The position numbers and the translations under genes were made by a program. The notes beneath the pieces were generated by a model. It worked only from the letters and a program-made list of their open reading frames with translations, was not told the origin of the DNA and searched no databases. From Ruminiclostridium sp. (GTDB lineage Bacteria > Bacillota > Clostridia > Oscillospirales > Ruminococcaceae), in NCBI GenBank assembly GCA_024682455.1, contig JAIKZF010000097.1, forward strand, positions 25,767 to 89,766: 64,000 nt of DNA. Direction: 5' to 3'. Of this stretch, positions 27,990-36,807 are shown one piece after another (positions within the stretch are counted from its first letter, which is position 1; each line of letters begins with the position of its first letter).

Positions 27990-30272
27990 ATGGAACGAAG
28001 CATCATTGCCGAGGAGTCTGCCGGAAAGAGGGATATTTTTTTGCTCAGGGGAGCCGCGTTCTTCGCTTCGGGACTTATACTCGCGCTGACCAGACTTTTC
28101 GGCTGTCCGGCGCCGTTCGCAGCCGCAGGGCTTTTCGCCGCGAACGGGACCGAGAGCATATTCATGTTCTCGGGAGCGGTCATCGGCTATATGATAAACG
28201 GCGGATTCGGCGTCTGTGTACCATACATAGCCTCAATGGGCATTATACTGCTGATACGGTACGCCGTGGGTTTCTTCCTGCCGAGGTCAAAGTCCGTATT
28301 CGTCCGCGCTGTCTGCTCAGTTGCCGCCGGAACAGCCGTATTTGCGGCGAACCTGTTCATAGCCGAGGACGTTTACGGGATATTCGTTTCTGCGGTATTC
28401 GGGATACTTTCGGCAGGTGCCGCATACTGCGCGGACAAGCTGAGGACGACTGCCGTGAGCGAGATATTCTCCGCGCGCGGCGGCGGGACTGCGGCGGCTG
28501 CCGGGGTGCTTTTCGTGATGCTTACGGCGGCGCTTACGAGCTTACAGATCGGCGTGATTAATATCGGAGTCTTACTGTCGGCTGCGGCGGTGCTTTACGC
28601 TTCCGATATACGTGCCGACAGCAGCGCGGCGGTATGCGCAGTTCTGTCCTCTGCGGGAGTTGCCGCCGGGAACGGTGAGCTTGCGGCTTCGTGCATTATG
28701 ATCTCGGTCTCCGCTCCGGTAATCATACTTATCGGGAAACGCGGCAGGATCACAAGAGCCTGTGTGTTCATCGCGGTGACAGGGCTCGGGCTGATAATCA
28801 CGGGACCGACGGTGATAAGCGCCTCCGCGGCGATATCCGCTGTGGCTGCCGCTGTGCTGTATATGGCGCTGCCGGACAAGATTTCCGAGCTCCTCAGATC
28901 GGCGGACACAGCCGGGATAACCGGAGCGCCGAGACCATACGCAGCCTTCGGGCGCAAGCTCGAAAATATGGGCGCGGCGATAGACGAGATGAAAAAAGCG
29001 GTGATACATACCGCAAAGGCTCTCGAACAGGAGAATATCCGCGATATCTCGTGGGTATACAGCAAGACCGCCGACAAGGTCTGCAAGAGCTGTCCGGCGA
29101 ATATGACCTGCTGGGGACAGATGTACGGCGACACCGCGGACATTATGAACAAGGCGGTCGACAAGCTGCGGAAGGGCTGCTTTCTGACCGGGGATATGCT
29201 GGGAGGCCACATCGCCTCGAACTGTCCGGACAAGGCAAGGCTCGCGGAGACCCTGAACAGACAGTATGCCGCCTACTGCTCGGCGGAAAGCTCCTCCCGC
29301 AAGGTCGAGGAGATGAGGAGCGTACTTACCAATCAGCTCGGAGCTACCGAAAGCATGCTGAAAAAGCTGGGCGAGGAGCTGGAGCAGAACAACACCTACG
29401 ACGAGACCTCCGCCGCCGCAGCGGAGAAGCTGTTCTCCGAGCTCGGGCTGGTCAAGCCGTCCGTGATAGCCATGCGGCTAAACGGCAAGCTTTGTATAGA
29501 CGCGTACGGCACGGGAAATCTGTCCTACCCTCCCGAGGAGATAGCGGACAGGCTGTCCGTTGAGCTCCGCTGTGAGCTCGACCTGCCGATGATAAGCTTC
29601 ACGGACGGGAAATTCCACATCACGGTATCGGAACGGGCAAGATATGACACGGAGATCCGCGTTTTCAGGAAGAACAAGTCCGGGAGCCGCCACAGCGGTG
29701 ACTGCTCGGAGTGCTTCAACGACGGTCAGGGAAACGTATATATGATCCTTTCCGACGGTATGGGAAGCGGCAGCAGAGCAAGGATAGACAGCGCGTTCTC
29801 ATGCAGTATGCTGGAGCGGCTGCTGAAGGCGGGCATCGACCTGGAATCCTCGCTTGAGATGCTCAATACCTCGCTTCTTGTGAAGTCGTCGGACGAGAGC
29901 TTCGCGACTCTGGATATATGCAGGATCGACCTTAATTCCGGTGACGTGCTGCTCTGCAAGGCGGGCGGAGCCTCGACATACGTGCGCTGCGGGGATTCCT
30001 TCCGCGAGATAAAGGAAGAGGGAATGCCGCTCGGGGTAGGCTTCGAGGCAAACTACCGCGGGAAGCTTTTCAGACTGTCGGAGGGGGACGCTATAATAAT
30101 GACCAGCGACGGCGCGGATCCCGACAAGGCATGGCTGGAGCAGCTGATGATACGGGACAGGCGGCTCGATCTCTCCTCCGTTATAGATACTCTCGGCGAG
30201 GCTCTGAGGCTTTCCGGCGGCAAGGATAACGAGGACGATGTGACGGTGATAGGCGTTAAACTGATAAAATAA
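27990..30272 (+). CDS. spoIIE: Stage II sporulation protein E (membrane PP2C phosphatase)
   Basis: ~10 N-terminal TM segments, central Cys-rich region (CKSCPANMTCWG), C-terminal PP2C (ILSDGMGSGSRARIDS...DNEDDVTVIGVKL); start at ATG 27990 after gaaagga. Confidence 0.93.
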   Translation: MERSIIAEESAGKRDIFLLRGAAFFASGLILALTRLFGCPAPFAAAGLFAANGTESIFMFSGAVIGYMINGGFGVCVPYIASMGIILLIRYAVGFFLPRSKSVFVRAVCSVAAGTAVFAANLFIAEDVYGIFVSAVFGILSAGAAYCADKLRTTAVSEIFSARGGGTAAAAGVLFVMLTAALTSLQIGVINIGVLLSAAAVLYASDIRADSSAAVCAVLSSAGVAAGNGELAASCIMISVSAPVIILIGKRGRITRACVFIAVTGLGLIITGPTVISASAAISAVAAAVLYMALPDKISELLRSADTAGITGAPRPYAAFGRKLENMGAAIDEMKKAVIHTAKALEQENIRDISWVYSKTADKVCKSCPANMTCWGQMYGDTADIMNKAVDKLRKGCFLTGDMLGGHIASNCPDKARLAETLNRQYAAYCSAESSSRKVEEMRSVLTNQLGATESMLKKLGEELEQNNTYDETSAAAAEKLFSELGLVKPSVIAMRLNGKLCIDAYGTGNLSYPPEEIADRLSVELRCELDLPMISFTDGKFHITVSERARYDTEIRVFRKNKSGSRHSGDCSECFNDGQGNVYMILSDGMGSGSRARIDSAFSCSMLERLLKAGIDLESSLEMLNTSLLVKSSDESFATLDICRIDLNSGDVLLCKAGGASTYVRCGDSFREIKEEGMPLGVGFEANYRGKLFRLSEGDAIIMTSDGADPDKAWLEQLMIRDRRLDLSSVIDTLGEALRLSGGKDNEDDVTVIGVKLIK

Positions 30273-30435
30273 GGATTTACCGACTTTTTTATCCCATTCC
30301 GGAAAAATTTTGAATATCTATTGCATTATACGGCATTTTATGGTATAATGTATAAATGATAATATGCCATATAGCGTTTAAACAGTGGAAAACGATATTT
30401 TCCGCGCTTGAATCAGGCATATTTCGGTATTTGAT

Positions 30436-31335
30436 ATGAAACGGGGTGAGTATCGGGTGAAAAACTGCGGTTGGTATCTGTGGCTTAACGGCCGAAAGAT
30501 ATACAATATACGTGATCTCCGCGAAAACTTCGATACCGCCGTGCTTTCGGGGTATTTTCTCGGCGGCAGCCTGATGAAATGGCTGTCGGACCTCGGCGAA
30601 AACTCGATAATCAAGCGGCTCGGCTCCGTTGATATGAACAGCGACATAGGGTCTCAGCTCGAATTCGCGTTCGGCGTCTCCCCTGACATAAAGTCCGCAC
30701 ACAGCGGCGAAATAAAGCCTCAGAACCCACCTACCGAGCTTCCGGTCAAAGCCTCCGAGCTCGGTATAGGCGACACCGCCGTGTTCTGCTTCGGCAGGGC
30801 AAGCTCCTTCTCCGCATACAGCGAGGCAGCTTCGAGCTTCGGCGCAGCAGGCTCGTTCTACGGATTCGCGGAGAGCTCATTCTATGGCTTCGCGGAAAGC
30901 TCATTCTACGGATTTGCCGAAAGCTCGTTCTATTCCATAGCCGGGACGGAGTCGAGCTTCGGGCTCGCGAGCTCATACGCGGCTTTCGTTTCCGTACAGG
31001 CAGTCAATATGATACAATCCTCCGGCAGCAGCTTTCGCAGACTGTTCGCATCCTCGGAGATATTCGGAACGGCAGGGTCGTTCAGAGGCTTTTTGTCCGG
31101 CTCATATAAAGGCTTTTACGCAGGCTCCTACCTTCTGTCGCTGTTTGGTGGCTCGTTCTTGATTTCTTCCGGCATGTACGGATCGTTCCTGCGGCTTTCC
31201 GGAGCTCTCGGAGAAGGCAGCTTCGTATATATCAATAACGGCATAACCGTCACCGCGGAGGAATTCCGCAGAACACTTATTAACCTTTCGTCCTGCCCGC
31301 TCAACGCTTACGGGTACGGCATAAACCTTGTATGA
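30436..31335 (+). CDS. Low-complexity [G/S]S[F/Y]-repeat protein with short conserved-looking N-terminal domain
   Basis: ATG with upstream promoter-like tggtataatg; repeat track SSFYGFAESSFYGFAESSFYGFAESSFY...GSFRGFLSGSYKGFYAGSY; next gene starts at its stop codon. Confidence 0.75.
   Translation: MKRGEYRVKNCGWYLWLNGRKIYNIRDLRENFDTAVLSGYFLGGSLMKWLSDLGENSIIKRLGSVDMNSDIGSQLEFAFGVSPDIKSAHSGEIKPQNPPTELPVKASELGIGDTAVFCFGRASSFSAYSEAASSFGAAGSFYGFAESSFYGFAESSFYGFAESSFYSIAGTESSFGLASSYAAFVSVQAVNMIQSSGSSFRRLFASSEIFGTAGSFRGFLSGSYKGFYAGSYLLSLFGGSFLISSGMYGSFLRLSGALGEGSFVYINNGITVTAEEFRRTLINLSSCPLNAYGYGINLV
30850..30936 (+). repeat. 24-bp tandem repeats (3.6 units) encoding [GS]SFYGFAE
   Basis: ggctcgttctacggattcgcggag / agctcattctatggcttcgcggaa / agctcattctacggatttgccgaa / agctcgttctattcc. 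Confidence 0.9.
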
Positions 31336-31336
31336 T

Positions 31337-32176
31337 ATGAACGGGATACACGTAAACTCAACAGCACCGTTTTTTGTACGGCATCCGGGCGCGGAATATA
31401 CGGCAGAGGACTTCAGTCTTTACTGTACGGTCATATCCGCGCTTCAATGGCGCAAAAAAAACGGTGCTGTCTTCATGGTGACAGACCGCGCCGCGGCTGA
31501 ATATTACCGTAAAAACGGCATCGACAAGGCATGGGACAGCGTTCTGGAGCTTATCCCGGAGGATATCGAGGGTATTGATCCGGAGATGTTCTGGGCAGCG
31601 GGCAAGCTTATCGCACTGCGCGATATCCCGCAGAACGCCGCGCTCATCGACGAAGATCTTATCGTATGGAACAAAACGGAGCTTTCCGGCAAGGCTGTGA
31701 CCGTTGCGCACCGCGAATATCTGTCCCCCGATATCTACCCCGATCCGAGACTGTTCGGAGTCAGGGGCTTTCCGCTGCTGGACAGGCTGGATTTCGGTGT
31801 GCTGCCTTGCAATACCGCGTTCCTCCATATACCAGACGATTCCTTTCGTATGTTCTATGCCGGTCAGTCGATAGCGTTCATGAAAGCCGCGTCAGAGAAC
31901 AAATGCGGCGACAGGCTTTGCAGAATGGTATTCGCGGAACAGCGGCTGCTGGCTATGCTGTGCGAGCTTACAGGTACGGATATAGTGCCGCTCATGGATA
32001 TGGACAGGCTGTTCATAGCGCAGGAAAATTATACTCACCTTTGGGGCGCGAAGCAGGCTATGCGGGACAATGAGGGGCTGCGCGCGGGTTTTGTCAATCG
32101 CTGCCGGGAGCGCATAAGGAACGACTTCCCCGATCACGCGGATCTCATCGGCGCGATAGACGAGTGTACAAAATAA
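31337..32176 (+). CDS. Glycosyltransferase-like protein (DUF6734-like by recall)
   Basis: MNGIHVNSTAPFFV...AVFMVTDRAAAEYYRK...FWAAGKLIALRDIPQNAALIDEDLIVW; ID-x-D-x-x-x-W resembles a nucleotide-sugar DxD site; ATG 2 nt after upstream stop. Confidence 0.55.
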   Translation: MNGIHVNSTAPFFVRHPGAEYTAEDFSLYCTVISALQWRKKNGAVFMVTDRAAAEYYRKNGIDKAWDSVLELIPEDIEGIDPEMFWAAGKLIALRDIPQNAALIDEDLIVWNKTELSGKAVTVAHREYLSPDIYPDPRLFGVRGFPLLDRLDFGVLPCNTAFLHIPDDSFRMFYAGQSIAFMKAASENKCGDRLCRMVFAEQRLLAMLCELTGTDIVPLMDMDRLFIAQENYTHLWGAKQAMRDNEGLRAGFVNRCRERIRNDFPDHADLIGAIDECTK

Positions 32177-32207
32177 GGCTCCGCAGGCAATATGCCCACG
32201 GAGCCTT
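32175..32207. terminator. Probable bidirectional terminator between convergent genes
   Basis: aaggctccg...cggagcctt; weak T-tract. Confidence 0.5.
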
Positions 32208-32221
32208 CGTCCTTATTCCGT

Positions 32222-32467
32222 TCATTCACCGAGATAGCTCTTCACCAGCGCCTGAAGCAGCTCATCACGGTCGATGCGTCTGATAAGGCTTCTGGCGTTG
32301 TTGTAGGTCGTTATGTAGGTGGGGTCTTCCGACAGGATATACCCGACAAGCTGATTTATGGGATTATATCCCTTTTCGTTGAGAGCCTGATAGACAGTTG
32401 TGAGTATCTCCTTCATTTCATGATCACGTTCGTCCTTAACGGAGAATGTCATTGTTTTATCCTGCAT
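32222..32467 (-). CDS. ireB: IreB family regulatory phosphoprotein (DUF965)
   Basis: [75 protein letters not shown]. Confidence 0.95.
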   Translation of the reverse strand: MQDKTMTFSVKDERDHEMKEILTTVYQALNEKGYNPINQLVGYILSEDPTYITTYNNARSLIRRIDRDELLQALVKSYLGE

Positions 32468-32753
32468 ATCCTATACCTTCCTTTATTATTGATATAAAGC
32501 TCTGATTTCAAATCATTATCTCTCTATTCTATTATACACATTTTCGTAAAAATTACAATACTTTTTCTGAAAAAAATCAAATTTCTTTGAATAGATAAAA
32601 AAATATTGTGCATTTTTATCAATTATTACTATTGAAAGTAAGATACTGTTTTGCTATAATATAAATATTAGGGAACTGTGTCCCGTATTTTGTGTTGTTC
32701 AAATATCAGCGGCACAACCGGGATAACGGTACGAACTATGGAGGTAGCTTTTT

Positions 32754-35126
32754 ATGGCAGACGCTAAACAGGATAAGAACAAGCAGAAGGATATCACTAG
32801 CGAAGGCACCGGGTTTAAGACCGTCATGGGCGGCTTCGATAAAAACGAGGTCAACCTATATATCAATAAACTGAAGAGACAGATGAAGGAACAGCAGGAG
32901 GAGCTCGAAAGAAGGATCGCTAACCTGCAGACAAACCTTGAGGACGCTCATAAGGAAAGCGCTGAGGCAAAGACCGCCGCCAAGAACGCGGCTACCGCAG
33001 CAGCCGTTCCCCCGCCCAAGGATAATTCCGCGGAAACAAATAAGATAATTGACCAGCTCAAAGCGGAAAACGAAAAGAATAATTCGAAGATCATGGAGCT
33101 CCGAAAGAGCGTACTCGACGAGCGCAGAAATGTCGCGAAATTCGACAAGGAATGCGCTATGGCGAAGATGTCCGAGAAGAAGGTCCGTGAGGAATTCGAA
33201 AAGCTTAAGGCTAAATACCTCGACCTGAAAAAGAAGGGCGGCGGAGGCGGAGGCGCCGTAAATGCCGTTACGACCACCAACGCGGAAGAGGTCCTCGGCG
33301 AGGCGGAAGCCTACGCAAAGGAGATCATCGCTGCCGCCAAGAGCTACGCCGATGAGACCGTAAAGGCTGCCAACAAGTACAAGACCGATGTCGAAAGCGA
33401 GCTCAAGACCCGCGCAGACACTCTGAACGGTATCAAGAAGAAGCTCGACGATCAGATCAAAAAGACAAATGAGGAGCAGGCAAAGTCCGCAGCAAGATCA
33501 AAGGAGATCACAAGCAAGATCGGCGCGGTCACCGCTTTGTTCGATAATTTCGCAAACCAGTTCAACTCCGTGAACTCGCAGATAAACGATGTTACAGGCA
33601 AGATAGACACTATCTGCAAGCAGTTCAACGAGTCCTCCGGACAGATAACCTCCGCGGCAAAGCAGATCACCGAGACTACCAATCAGATAAGCTCGGTATC
33701 CAAGCAGATTAACGAGACCACAAGCCAGATAGACACAGTCTCCAAGCAGATTAATGAGACCACAAGCCAGATAGACACAGTCTCCAAGCAGATAAACGAG
33801 ACTACAAGCCAGATAGACAGCTTCACAAAGACGATCAACGAGACCACCGACAAGATCAATCAGGCTTCCAGGGCGATGAACGCTACCACCACCAAGATAA
33901 GCGAAACATCGAAGAAGATGAACGAGACGTCGGGTATGATCTCCGAAGCGTCGAAGAAGATGAACGAGACTACCGGTCAGATAAACGAAGCCTCCAAGAA
34001 GATGGCGGAGACCACCAGCCAGATCAATACGGCTTCCGCGCAGATGAGCGGCTTCAACGATTCTCTGAAGAGCGCGAAGAGCGGCTTCGAGAACGTTACA
34101 AAGCTTGTGGACGGTACAAAGCTTGGAGTCATCGGCGCGAAGTCCGAGGTCGACAGCGCTCACAAGGCCGCAAGCGCGCAGCTTGAAGCCGCTGACCTCT
34201 CTCCTATCGCGAAGATCGGCGAAGAGATCGCCGCTGCTGTCGGTGAGATCAAGGCTAAGCTTGTTCTGCCGACGTTTGATGAAAGCAAGTTCAGCGAAGC
34301 AAGATTCAACGAGATCAAGAAGAAATTCAAGGTCGAGACCACCTATGAGAATACCGGTGATGCCGGTGATGCCGGTGCAGCCGAAGACGATGAGTTCGAG
34401 GACAGCGATATTATCTCCTCGATGCAGATCGACAGCCCCGACACCGATACCGGCGATATGAGCTCCGATCTCTCCAGCGCTCCCGTATTTGAAGAAACAA
34501 AGCCCGCAGCGAATAAGTCCGCTTCCTCCGACGTTTCCCCTGCAAAGAAGGATAAGGGCGACAGACCCGGTCTTGACGCAGACTTTGAGGACTTCTTCGC
34601 AAAGCCTCCCAAGGACGATGACCTTTCCGGCGAAATGCCTCTCATCAATATGGAGGGCGTCGGCGCTATCGACGACTTCTCACTCGACAGCTCTCCGGAT
34701 CCCGTAGGTTCCGATTTCGAGATCACACCCAACGATCTTACAAAGAAAGCTGATAAGGGCAGCGACCTCGGCGAGGATATCTTCGATATAGCTATCAATC
34801 CGAGCAGCACGGACGATGACACTCTCGCCAATATGATGGCTGACGCCGCCGCCGCGGAAAAGGCCGCGAATAAGGACTTCACTCCCTCGGACTTCAACTT
34901 TGACGAGGACAATACCAAGCCCAGCAGCACGTCCGATGATTTCGGCGATTTTGCCGATCTCTTCGCTCAGGGCTCGACTCAGACCGATATCTCCTCCGCA
35001 AAGAAGCACGAAAAGCCCGATTTCAGAAAGCCCCCGAGCGATGACCCGTGGAGCTTCGGAGGCGATGACGGCTCCGATGATTCGGATCTTTCGTCCAACA
35101 CCGATATTTCGGATCTTCTTATATGA
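32754..35126 (+). CDS. Large coiled-coil protein with DivIVA-like N-terminus and acidic disordered C-terminus
   Basis: FKTVMGGFDKNEVNLYINKLKRQMKEQQEELE; ~10 tandem 14-residue repeats (KQINETTSQIDTVS); D/S/P-rich C-terminus. Confidence 0.75.
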   Translation: MADAKQDKNKQKDITSEGTGFKTVMGGFDKNEVNLYINKLKRQMKEQQEELERRIANLQTNLEDAHKESAEAKTAAKNAATAAAVPPPKDNSAETNKIIDQLKAENEKNNSKIMELRKSVLDERRNVAKFDKECAMAKMSEKKVREEFEKLKAKYLDLKKKGGGGGGAVNAVTTTNAEEVLGEAEAYAKEIIAAAKSYADETVKAANKYKTDVESELKTRADTLNGIKKKLDDQIKKTNEEQAKSAARSKEITSKIGAVTALFDNFANQFNSVNSQINDVTGKIDTICKQFNESSGQITSAAKQITETTNQISSVSKQINETTSQIDTVSKQINETTSQIDTVSKQINETTSQIDSFTKTINETTDKINQASRAMNATTTKISETSKKMNETSGMISEASKKMNETTGQINEASKKMAETTSQINTASAQMSGFNDSLKSAKSGFENVTKLVDGTKLGVIGAKSEVDSAHKAASAQLEAADLSPIAKIGEEIAAAVGEIKAKLVLPTFDESKFSEARFNEIKKKFKVETTYENTGDAGDAGAAEDDEFEDSDIISSMQIDSPDTDTGDMSSDLSSAPVFEETKPAANKSASSDVSPAKKDKGDRPGLDADFEDFFAKPPKDDDLSGEMPLINMEGVGAIDDFSLDSSPDPVGSDFEITPNDLTKKADKGSDLGEDIFDIAINPSSTDDDTLANMMADAAAAEKAANKDFTPSDFNFDEDNTKPSSTSDDFGDFADLFAQGSTQTDISSAKKHEKPDFRKPPSDDPWSFGGDDGSDDSDLSSNTDISDLLI
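33700..33830 (+). repeat. 42-bp tandem repeats encoding KQINETTSQIDTVS
   Basis: aagcagattaa(c/t)gagaccacaagccagatagacacagtctcc repeated nearly identically three times, with degenerate units on both sides. Confidence 0.9.
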
Positions 35127-35671
35127 AACAGATCAACGTACAGCAATTAAGAACCTTATCTCCGACGCTGAACGCCGGAGATAAGGTTCTGCTTTCGGGA
35201 ACGGTATATACCTCCCGTGACGCGGCTCACAAAAGGATAACAGAGCTCCTTGAAGCCGGAGAGCCTGTCCCCTACCCTATCGACGGAGCTGTGATATACT
35301 ACGCGGGTCCTACCGGGACCAAAGAAGGTATGGTCATAGGCTCGTGCGGCCCCACCACATCGGGACGTATGGATAAGTATTCCCCCGCTTTCCTCGATCT
35401 GGGTCTGGCGGCTATGATAGGAAAGGGCGAAAGAGATCAGTCTGTCATTGACGCGATAGAGCGCAACAAGGCTGTTTATTTCTGCGCCATAGGCGGCGCC
35501 GGAGCCCTCGCCTGCAAATGTATAAAGAGCTGCGAGGTCATTGCCTTCGAGGATCTGGGCTGCGAAAGCGTTAAAAAGCTCCTTATCGAGGACTTCCCCC
35601 TTACCGTCGCTATTGATTGTCACGGCGGCAATATTTTCTCCGAGGGCAGAAAAAAATACTGCCGACTTTAA
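35123..35671 (+). CDS. Fe-S hydro-lyase (fumarate hydratase/tartrate dehydratase) beta subunit
   Basis: AGDKVLLSGTVYTSRDAAHKRI, YYAGPTGTKEGMVIGSCGPTTSGRMDKY, AIGGAGALACKCIKSCEVIAFEDLG. Confidence 0.9.
   Translation: MKQINVQQLRTLSPTLNAGDKVLLSGTVYTSRDAAHKRITELLEAGEPVPYPIDGAVIYYAGPTGTKEGMVIGSCGPTTSGRMDKYSPAFLDLGLAAMIGKGERDQSVIDAIERNKAVYFCAIGGAGALACKCIKSCEVIAFEDLGCESVKKLLIEDFPLTVAIDCHGGNIFSEGRKKYCRL
35150..35190 (+). repeat. Perfect 15-bp inverted repeat inside the 5' coding region
   Basis: agaaccttatctccg - acgctgaacgc - cggagataaggttct. Confidence 0.95.
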
Positions 35672-35689
35672 AAAATTGCAGGAATTTTG

Positions 35690-35718
35690 TTGACAATGTG
35701 AATATTTAGTGATATAAT
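35690..35718 (+). promoter_or_regulatory. Sigma-A-type promoter (TTGACA-N17-TATAAT)
   Basis: ttgaca 35690-35695; tataat 35713-35718. Confidence 0.8.
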
Positions 35719-35747
35719 CAGTTTATTGAGTATGGAGGGTCAGCGCT

Positions 35748-36296
35748 ATGAAGGTAACCGATGAAGAGCTTGTCGGTATCATCAGGACTCAGCCCGACCC
35801 CTTGCAAAGCGGCGAGACCGCCCTGCTCATCTCGCGCTACTCCCCCGTTATCCGGCTGAAAGCCGCTAAGCTGCGCAATAAGGATATCGAGTCCGAGGAT
35901 CTCTGCCAGGAGGGTTATCTTGCTCTCTTCGACGCTATCAGAGCTTATGACAGCACAAAGGGCACCTTCTCCGCGTTTGCGGGCAGATGTATCTCCAACC
36001 GCATGATAAATTCAGCGGCAAAAGCCCGCGGCAGACTCGAAAAAGCCGATAACTTCGATTTCACTCTTGTTCCGGACAGCGCCGCTCCGACAGACGACTA
36101 CCTTATCTCCAAGGAGGACGATACCGCAGTCACGGAAAAGATGCTGACGCTTCTTTCAAAAAAGGAATATAATGTCTTCAGGCTGCATCTTGACGGATAC
36201 TCATACAGGCAGATAGCCGAAAAGCTGGGTATCCCGCCGAAATCAGCCGATAACGCGCTCTCACGTGCCAAGAAAAAGCTCAAGGAGCTTTTATGA
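35748..36296 (+). CDS. RNA polymerase sigma-70 family factor (SigH/sporulation-type by similarity)
   Basis: SEDLCQEGYLALFDAIRAYDSTKGTFSAFAGRCISNRM, region 4 HTH LHLDGYSYRQIAEKLGIPPKSADNALSRAKKKLKELL. Confidence 0.9.
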   Translation: MKVTDEELVGIIRTQPDPLQSGETALLISRYSPVIRLKAAKLRNKDIESEDLCQEGYLALFDAIRAYDSTKGTFSAFAGRCISNRMINSAAKARGRLEKADNFDFTLVPDSAAPTDDYLISKEDDTAVTEKMLTLLSKKEYNVFRLHLDGYSYRQIAEKLGIPPKSADNALSRAKKKLKELL

Positions 36297-36367
36297 CCGG
36301 TGCGACAAGGCTTCGCGGTGCAAATCCGCAAACGGTCAATATTTTATTTTATGGCGAGGTATATCGT

Positions 36368-36640
36368 ATGTACACAGACAAGACGCTTGTATGCAAGGAC
36401 TGCGGAAATGAGTTCGTATTCACCGCCGGTGAACAGGAATTCTATGCTGAAAAGGGCTTTACCAATGAGCCGCAGCGCTGCAAGCAGTGCAGAGATGCGA
36501 AGAAGAACGCATCGAGAAACAGAGAAATGTTCACAGCCATTTGCGCAAGCTGCGGAAAGGAAGCTATCATTCCTTTCAAGCCGCGTGATGACAGGCCTGT
36601 TTACTGCAGCGAGTGTTTCGCGAAGCAGAAGGGTGAATGA
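36368..36640 (+). CDS. Zinc-ribbon domain-containing protein (CxxC...CxxC x2)
   Basis: LVCKDCGNEF...RCKQCRDAKK...AICASCGKEAIIPFKPRDDRPVYCSECF; start at ATG 36368. Confidence 0.85.
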   Translation: MYTDKTLVCKDCGNEFVFTAGEQEFYAEKGFTNEPQRCKQCRDAKKNASRNREMFTAICASCGKEAIIPFKPRDDRPVYCSECFAKQKGE

Positions 36641-36735
36641 TTTCCCGGAACATCATTGACGTATGCGATATATGCTCCGCATCAGGCTCAGTTATTTCGT
36701 ATTGATCCAATGACATTTGTTTCAGGCACAAAGTC

Positions 36736-36807
36736 TCCCGACTATCGGAAGTTTTCTTTCCGGAAAACGTCCTTATGACCTCCGTGTCATAGTCGGGAAT
36801 TTTTTTG
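36736..36807 (+). ncRNA. Candidate three-stem structured RNA ending in a T-tract (terminator-like)
   Basis: P1 tcccgac/gtcggga, P2 gttttc/gaaaac, P3 tatgac/gtcata, then attttttt. Confidence 0.45.

Noticed and set aside
33600-34060. Regular repeats considered as CRISPR or satellite DNA
   Set aside because: In-frame 42-bp coding repeats giving a 14-residue coiled-coil periodicity; no unique spacers.
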